Source: Paratrimastix pyriformis | Lineage: Eukaryota > Preaxostyla > Paratrimastigidae | Length of the DNA: 64,000 nucleotides | Reading direction: 5' to 3' | NCBI GenBank assembly: GCA_027972325.1 | Contig: JAPMOS010000005.1 | Span: 753,515 to 817,514 of the forward strand | Part shown: positions 58,805 through 64,000 of the stretch, in pieces | Numbering within the stretch: the first letter of the stretch is position 1 | Layout of the letters: each line of letters starts with the position of its first letter | The notes under the pieces: model-generated | What the model saw: only the letters and a program-made list of their open reading frames with translations | What the model was told of the DNA's origin: nothing | The model's database searches: none | Position numbers and translations under genes: made by a program

Positions 58805-61800
58805 ATGGGGCTTCGCCACTCCATTTGCAGGTCATCCTCAAAGGAGAGGTCAGTATTGGGTTTTCCAGAGCCTTCCCTCACTTTTTCATCAGGACGATCG
58901 CTCCCGCCCCGTGGTTTTGACCATCGTATGGATAACCCTTCGCCAATTCTTCGAGCTGTTCTTGCTTCTGGAGCAACCACTCCTCCAGGCTGCGTTTCTG
59001 CCGTCCCCTCGGGTGCATCACCCAGGCACTCACCGCGCCCCTCCACGAAACACACTCCCCTTCCGGCCTCATCAACGCCAACACACCCACCCAGGGTTCG
59101 TGATACCGTCCGGGCCACACTGGCCGCACTTCCCTTCCCGCTGTCATCATCCCCGGGGGGAGGACTCCCCTCTCTGGCGGCGCTCTTCCCGGGGGTTCAG
59201 TCGACACTGTCGACAGCCCCCCTGTTGCTGCCGCAACCCTTTCTGGACACCCCCCGCACCCTCCCCCGGCTACCGTCCCCCTTCCTGATCCACACCCTGG
59301 CCTCGCCGGCCACAACCCAATCGGCCCCCACGCCGGTCCCACGAGGCGCATCGACGCCCACTGCCACCGCCACCCCCACCCCGCGGCCGTTCGGGTCCCT
59401 GCCCGTGCTGCCACCCTCGTCGCTATCACCCCGACCCGCTCCACCCCACCGGCAAGGTCGACCCACGCCCCTCGTCCGCCGGTCGGCGCCATCCCTGATC
59501 ATCGCCGCTGCCACCGCCACCGCCACCAACACCCACCCCGTGGTGGGCCCCGAATTGACCATCACGTCATCCCACCCCGCCACCCTCCACCGGGCGGCCC
59601 GCGAGCATCCCGCCCCGCCGCCCCTCCCGCCGCCTCACCCGGCCGCACCCTCGCCTCCCCCACCCCATCGCCTGGTGGGTCTCGCCCCCACGCCCCCGTC
59701 CGCGCCCCCCGGGCGGCTCCCGCGGCCCTCGCCCATGCACCCGCACCCGAGTAGTCCAGCCGGTAGGGCGTCGGGTCCGTATGCCGAACCACCCGGGATC
59801 GAACCCGATCAAAGCCCCGTCCCGCTGACCCCGAGCGACTTCCCGCCGCCCCTCCCGGCTGGGCTGCCTGCGGGCTTCGTGGACGTCTCGCTCGACTCGG
59901 CCAACAACAACAACAACAACAACCAGTCCATGGACTCATCCACATTCAGCTTCCTGGCCCAGCCCCCGCCCACCCAGCCCGACAGCGACCCGTGCCGGTG
60001 GTCGCCCGCCCTCCCGTACCCGGGTGAGCCCCGCCAACCACAACCGCCGCCGGGCGATTCTGACACCACCAGCGCGGTGGATGGGACGACACACACACCG
60101 GCGGCTCAACAAGCCATATTGGGCGAGAGCCACCATCCGCCACCACCACCCGACCTCACCCCACCCCTACTTGATGTCTCCGCCGCCGCCCCCACCGCCA
60201 CCGCCACCGCCACCCCGGCACCGCCGCCGCCGCCGCCGCCACCACCACCACCACCACAGGCGCTTCTCCCGCCCTCGCGCGGGGGCGGCGGCTCGCGGGC
60301 CATGCTGCGCCATTCCCCGCTGCTATATGTCTACATACCCCCCCATCCCGAGGAGGACGATGACGATGACACCGCCACCGCCCATCGACATCCCCCCCTG
60401 CTGTACCCGGCCTGTGGAACCCCGCCCCCCGGCGCGGTGGCTCTCCCCGCCAGGGATGGCGATAGCCCCACGAGCCCCCCAGACTCCGCCACCGCCACCA
60501 CCGTCCGGCCGCCCCAGCCCTGGGGTGAGAATGACGAGGACCTGGGCGCGGCGCGGCAAGGGCAGGTTCACCACCACAGTTCAGGGGGGACATCGACCAT
60601 AATCATGCCGACATCACCCCGGGGGGATACACCCCGCCCCGGCATGCCGACATCACCCCGGGAACAGCAGCATCTGCGCACCTCGATGGCCCAGCTGCCC
60701 CCGACCCTCCTCGTCACGACCCGGTCGCCCATCCCGCCCGCGTGCCAGTGGACCCCCCTGGAGACCCACGGCGACGCGCCCAGGCCCCGGGCCGGCCACC
60801 GGGCCTGGTGGACCCGCGAGGGGAGGCTGGTGGTGGTGGGCGGGTACTCGCATGCCGAGAGCTACCTGACCGAAGGTCTGTATTGCGAACGCATGTCGTG
60901 TGTGTCATGTCTGTGTGTCATGTCTCTGTGTCATGTCATGTCTGTGTGTCATGTCTCTGTGTCATGTCATGTCTCTGTGTCATGTCATGTCTGTGTGTCA
61001 TGTCTGTGTGTCATGTCTGTGTGTCATGTCTGTGTGTCATGTCTTCATGTCTGTGTGTCATGTCTGTGTGTCATGTCTGTGTGTGTCATGTCTGTGTGTG
61101 TCATGTCTGTGTGTGTCATGTCTGTGTGTGTCATGTCTGTGTGTGTCATGTCTGTGTGTGTCATCTGTGTGTGTGTGCGTGTGCTGGTGGTGAGCGGGTA
61201 CTCACATGCCGAGAGCTACCTGACCGAAGGTCTTGCCGCCGCCTTGTGGGTGTCGTGTGTCGTGCCGTCATGTGTCGTGCGCTCATTCACTTCCCACCCG
61301 CGCTCCCCCCCCCCCCCCCCCCCCTCCCCGTCCACCCTGCGCCCCTCACAGCCCACTTCTACGACCCGCGCACGCACCTCTGGACCCGGGCCACCCTCCG
61401 CGGCACCCCGCCCCCGGTCCGCTACGGCCACCACTGCGTCTACCACCCCGCCCTGAACCGGCTTTACTTCTTCGGGGGCCTCGACGCCAGCGATCCCACC
61501 AACCCGGTGCATACCCTTGACATGCGCACCCTGGAATGGGCCGAGGAGGACGTCACCGGGGTGATCCACCCGCCCCCCGTGGCCTGGCACCAGTGCTTTG
61601 TGCTGGAACCCCATCCGGGCTTCTTCGTCTTCGGCGGGATGACCGCTGATGGGAGGCCCGTGAACGCGCTGTACTACTACGACCCCGTCTCGCACGCCTG
61701 GTTTGACTTGGCCCAGGCAGGCACCGTGCCCTCACCCCGGGCCTACCACACCTGCGTCCCGGTGCCCGGGGGCGGCCTGCTGCTGTTCGGGGGTGAGGAT

Positions 61801-62745
61801 GACCGCCGCCGGATTTTGAATGATCTGGTCTTCCTGCACGGGGCGAGCATGACCTGGGTGCCCGTGCTGACCTCGGGCACGGTGCCCCACGGCCGCGACG
61901 GGGCCGCCTTCTGGGTGCAGGCGGGCGCGCTGTGGGTCCACGGCGGGTGGGACTTCCGCGCCCGGAACCAGGCCGATATGTACCGGCTGGACCTGGCGAC
62001 CTTCCACTGGGAGGCGGTCGGCAGCGCCCCGGCCGCCGTGGGGCCCTGTGCCCGCAGCTATCATCAGTGTGCCGTCGACCCGGAGGGGATGGTGTACATG
62101 GTGGGGGGTTGGACGGGCCGAAACCGGTACGCCAACGACCTGTGGGTCTGGCGGGGCACGGAGGGGGGCGGCGGCGAGGAGGATGAGGCGGAGGGTCGCC
62201 GGGGGCCCGGGCGGCAGAGGGAGCGGACCCCGGCGGCCGCGCTCTACGCCAATGCATGCTCCCGGATTCCGGCCAGTATGCGCGAGGTCTGCTGTTGTGT
62301 TGGTTCGGCTGTTGTGTGGATGGTGGGGAATAGTGCCTGCGGGGGAATATCCACTAATTTCATTTTTTTTTTGTCTCCCTTCCCCCTCCTCTCCTCCCAG
62401 ATGTTCCCCCGCAGCCCGCCAACCACCCCCAACGCCCTGCTCTCGCTGCCCTTCCACGCGCACTACCCCACCCCGCCCGAGACGCCCACCTCACCCCACC
62501 CCAATCCGCCGCTCCCCAAACTCCGGGCAATCCCCAGCCCCGCACCGCCACCCATGCTCTCGCCCCTGGTGGCCGTGGGCCGGTCGCCCCAAGTCATCCC
62601 CGTGCAGATCGCCCCGGGGAGGAGGAGACCTGAGGCGTCACCCGCCCGGCGGCTTGCGGTCGGGCGGGGCACTTTGGGCGCAATGCAGAAGGAATTGCTG
62701 GAGGCGGAGTCCGTGGTGCAGCAGGTGGAAGATCGGGAGAAATAA
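58805..62745 (+). CDS. Kelch-repeat protein with long Pro-rich N-terminus, 3 exons
   Basis: Exons 58805-60875, 61352-62286 and 62401-62745 total 3,351 nt (1,116 aa). The first roughly 650 residues are disordered, rich in Pro, Ala, Ser and His, with polyproline runs (ligands for SH3/WW/EVH1 domains). Then come Kelch blades: GRLVVVGGY, RLYFFGGLD, GFFVFGGM, GLLLFGGED, ALWVHGGWD and MVYMVGGWT. Each carries the GG doublet, with the Y/W pair about 20-30 residues later, making roughly six blades of a beta-propeller. The C-terminus is Pro-rich and ends in a short coil (EAESVVQQVEDREK). An alternative start is the ATG at 58928. Introns begin GTCTGT and GTCTGC. Probably a scaffold; the partner is unknown. 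Confidence 0.8.
60895..61175 (+). repeat. tgtctgtgtgtca minisatellite in Kelch intron 1
   Basis: About 20 imperfect copies of a 12-14 bp unit, bracketed by two copies of the exon-1 end. Confidence 0.9.
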
Positions 62746-63035
62746 CCCGTTCAACTCCCCCCCCCCCTGTTCAAACCCCTCGCCGGCTTTATTTGAACAA
62801 TTTCCATAATTGTAGTTTTACACTCACTTTGCGAAACAAGACCCGATCGATCTTTTTTTTCCAGATTCATTCGGCAGAAAACTTCGCCGGCTCATTCGAG
62901 CTCCGACTTCCTTCCCTTACTTCCCTGACTTCCCGCGCTTTCTTGAATTTGCCTGCAGCTGCGTTCAAGTCCCAGGGCCCTAAAGACCATCCCCAAACAA
63001 CCAACTTTGGTTTTTCCGGGTCTTCGGGCTCCATC
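62746..63035. promoter_or_regulatory. tandem intergenic region
   Basis: 290 bases between the Kelch stop and the ATG of the SH3 gene, same strand. It must hold a terminator/polyadenylation region and a promoter; none is obvious. Confidence 0.4.
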
Positions 63036-64000
63036 ATGGACCCAGTCAGAGTTTTTATGGCGCTATTCGACTACCGTCGACTTCGAGATGATGAAATTGA
63101 TGACATCAAGGAGGGTGACGTGCTCATCTCACCGCGTCAGTCACATTCTCCCGTTTGTCACGAATCGAAGCCTCTCCCTAGCCCAAGTTCCGAATCCCGA
63201 GCGAGTCCAAGTCAGATCCCTGACCCTCCCTCGGAAATCTGGCTTCATCCCCCTCTCGATGCTCAGCGAGCTCTCCGATCCTCAGGAAGTTCTGAAGTAT
63301 CGGCGGCAATACCAGGTCTGCGTATCTCCGGCAACCTGTTAAGATTTTGTTGGTTTCCCAGTCCTCGATTGTCCCGAATTTTCCGAAGCTCTCCGAGCTC
63401 ATGGCGGCGCTCCCCGGCAATACCCCATCCCCGCCTTCTTCTGGCAACGCAACAGCAGTCCCCGCACACACGCCATCAGTCGCGAGCCTCGCAATCTCCG
63501 AGTGTATCTTACCCACCGGCACAGGTGGTGGCGATGAATCCGGTCTGCATGACCTCTTTGTCAAATTCCAATTTTTTTTCACGCCGCCGGCATCACCCCC
63601 CGCATATGCAGCGCGCGCCGCGGCCCGGCATCCCATCATGTCCTGGTGTCGGTCGCTACCCCCCGAGGGTCCATGCACCGAGCAGGACATCGGCACCCTG
63701 GTCTCCCTCTTCCGGCACCCGCTCTTCTTCAGTGACCCGGCGATATCCACCCCGCTGGTGGAGGCCTTCGTCCGGCTGACCCCGGCCAACGCGGCCGCCT
63801 TCGGGCGGGCCGGCATGGGGGTCGCCCTGACGGCCATGGTCGCCCATGAGGGTACCATGCGCCGACATGGGGATTATGTCATGCGGGGCATGTTGGCCCT
63901 GGCCGAGTCCCAGGTGCGGCTGCGGGCACAGCTGGGCAGGGGGCCCGTGGTCGGGATGCTGGTGCGCAGGCTGGCCGAGTGGTCTGGCGGCCCCTGCCCG
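63036..64000 (+). CDS. SH3-domain protein, 5' part (runs off the window)
   Basis: Exons 63036-63135, 63182-63315, 63389-63542 and 63612 to beyond 64000. The N-terminus is a split SH3 domain: VFMALFDY (ALYDY motif), DDEIDDIKEGDVL (DELSF.EGD), then across intron 1 RVQV and GFIPLSML (the G-IP-Y/L strand). The canonical WW pair before the G is not seen, so ligand binding may be altered. A Pro/Ser/Thr linker and a helical region (LVEAFVRLTPANAAAFG, MRGMLALAESQVRLRAQ) follow, possibly ARM-like. Introns begin GTCAGT, GTCTGC and GTCTGC. Confidence 0.7.

Overview
The window is eukaryotic nuclear DNA, almost certainly from a GC-rich, intron-dense free-living protist. The evidence is many spliceosomal introns, eukaryotic tRNAs including an initiator tRNA-Met with A54 and A60, a TKL-type receptor kinase, a proenzyme-type S-adenosylmethionine decarboxylase, beta-thymosin repeats, a U-box protein and a V-ATPase accessory protein. 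I cannot name the species; a metamonad or another free-living flagellate is only a guess.

Layout. 1-14.1 kb is a graveyard of mobile DNA. It holds a broken replication module (family-B DNA polymerase, then archaeo-eukaryotic primase, then UL9/OBP-like helicase) that has been hit by four small retroposon-like insertions sharing one 3' structure, plus a small spliced gene at 11.4-12.3 kb. 14.4-17 kb is an AT-rich island with a Peptidase_S74 fibre-like gene. 17-19 kb holds hairpins, a direct repeat and a Tc1/mariner-type MITE. From 19 kb onward come host genes: a receptor kinase with a beta-helix ectodomain (-), a 13-exon type I membrane protein (+), S-adenosylmethionine decarboxylase (-), a kinase-like fragment (+), a pseudokinase (-), a beta-thymosin repeat protein (+), a long U-box gene (-), an NTF2-like protein (+), an ATP6AP2-like protein (-), a Kelch protein (+) and the start of an SH3 gene (+). 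Genes alternate strand, and several divergent pairs have start codons only 48-116 bp apart. Introns carry long microsatellites, a LINE fragment and three tRNA or tRNA-like genes.

Two global signals stand out. (1) The 5' splice sites are not GTRAGT. In the roughly 55 introns I could anchor by reading frame, position +3 is a pyrimidine, nearly always C (GTCTGT, GTCCGC, GTCTGC and similar). With these junctions the coding lengths of nine genes come out as exact multiples of three. (2) Many introns contain extra copies of their own exon-intron junction (exon edge plus splice site) beside simple repeats, as if introns grow by copying their borders.

Limits. All gene models are by eye from frame continuity and family resemblance. 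The 45-48 kb part of the U-box gene and the 41.2-42.1 kb kinase-like exons are weak. The polymerase element and the S74 gene are treated as fossils and only located.
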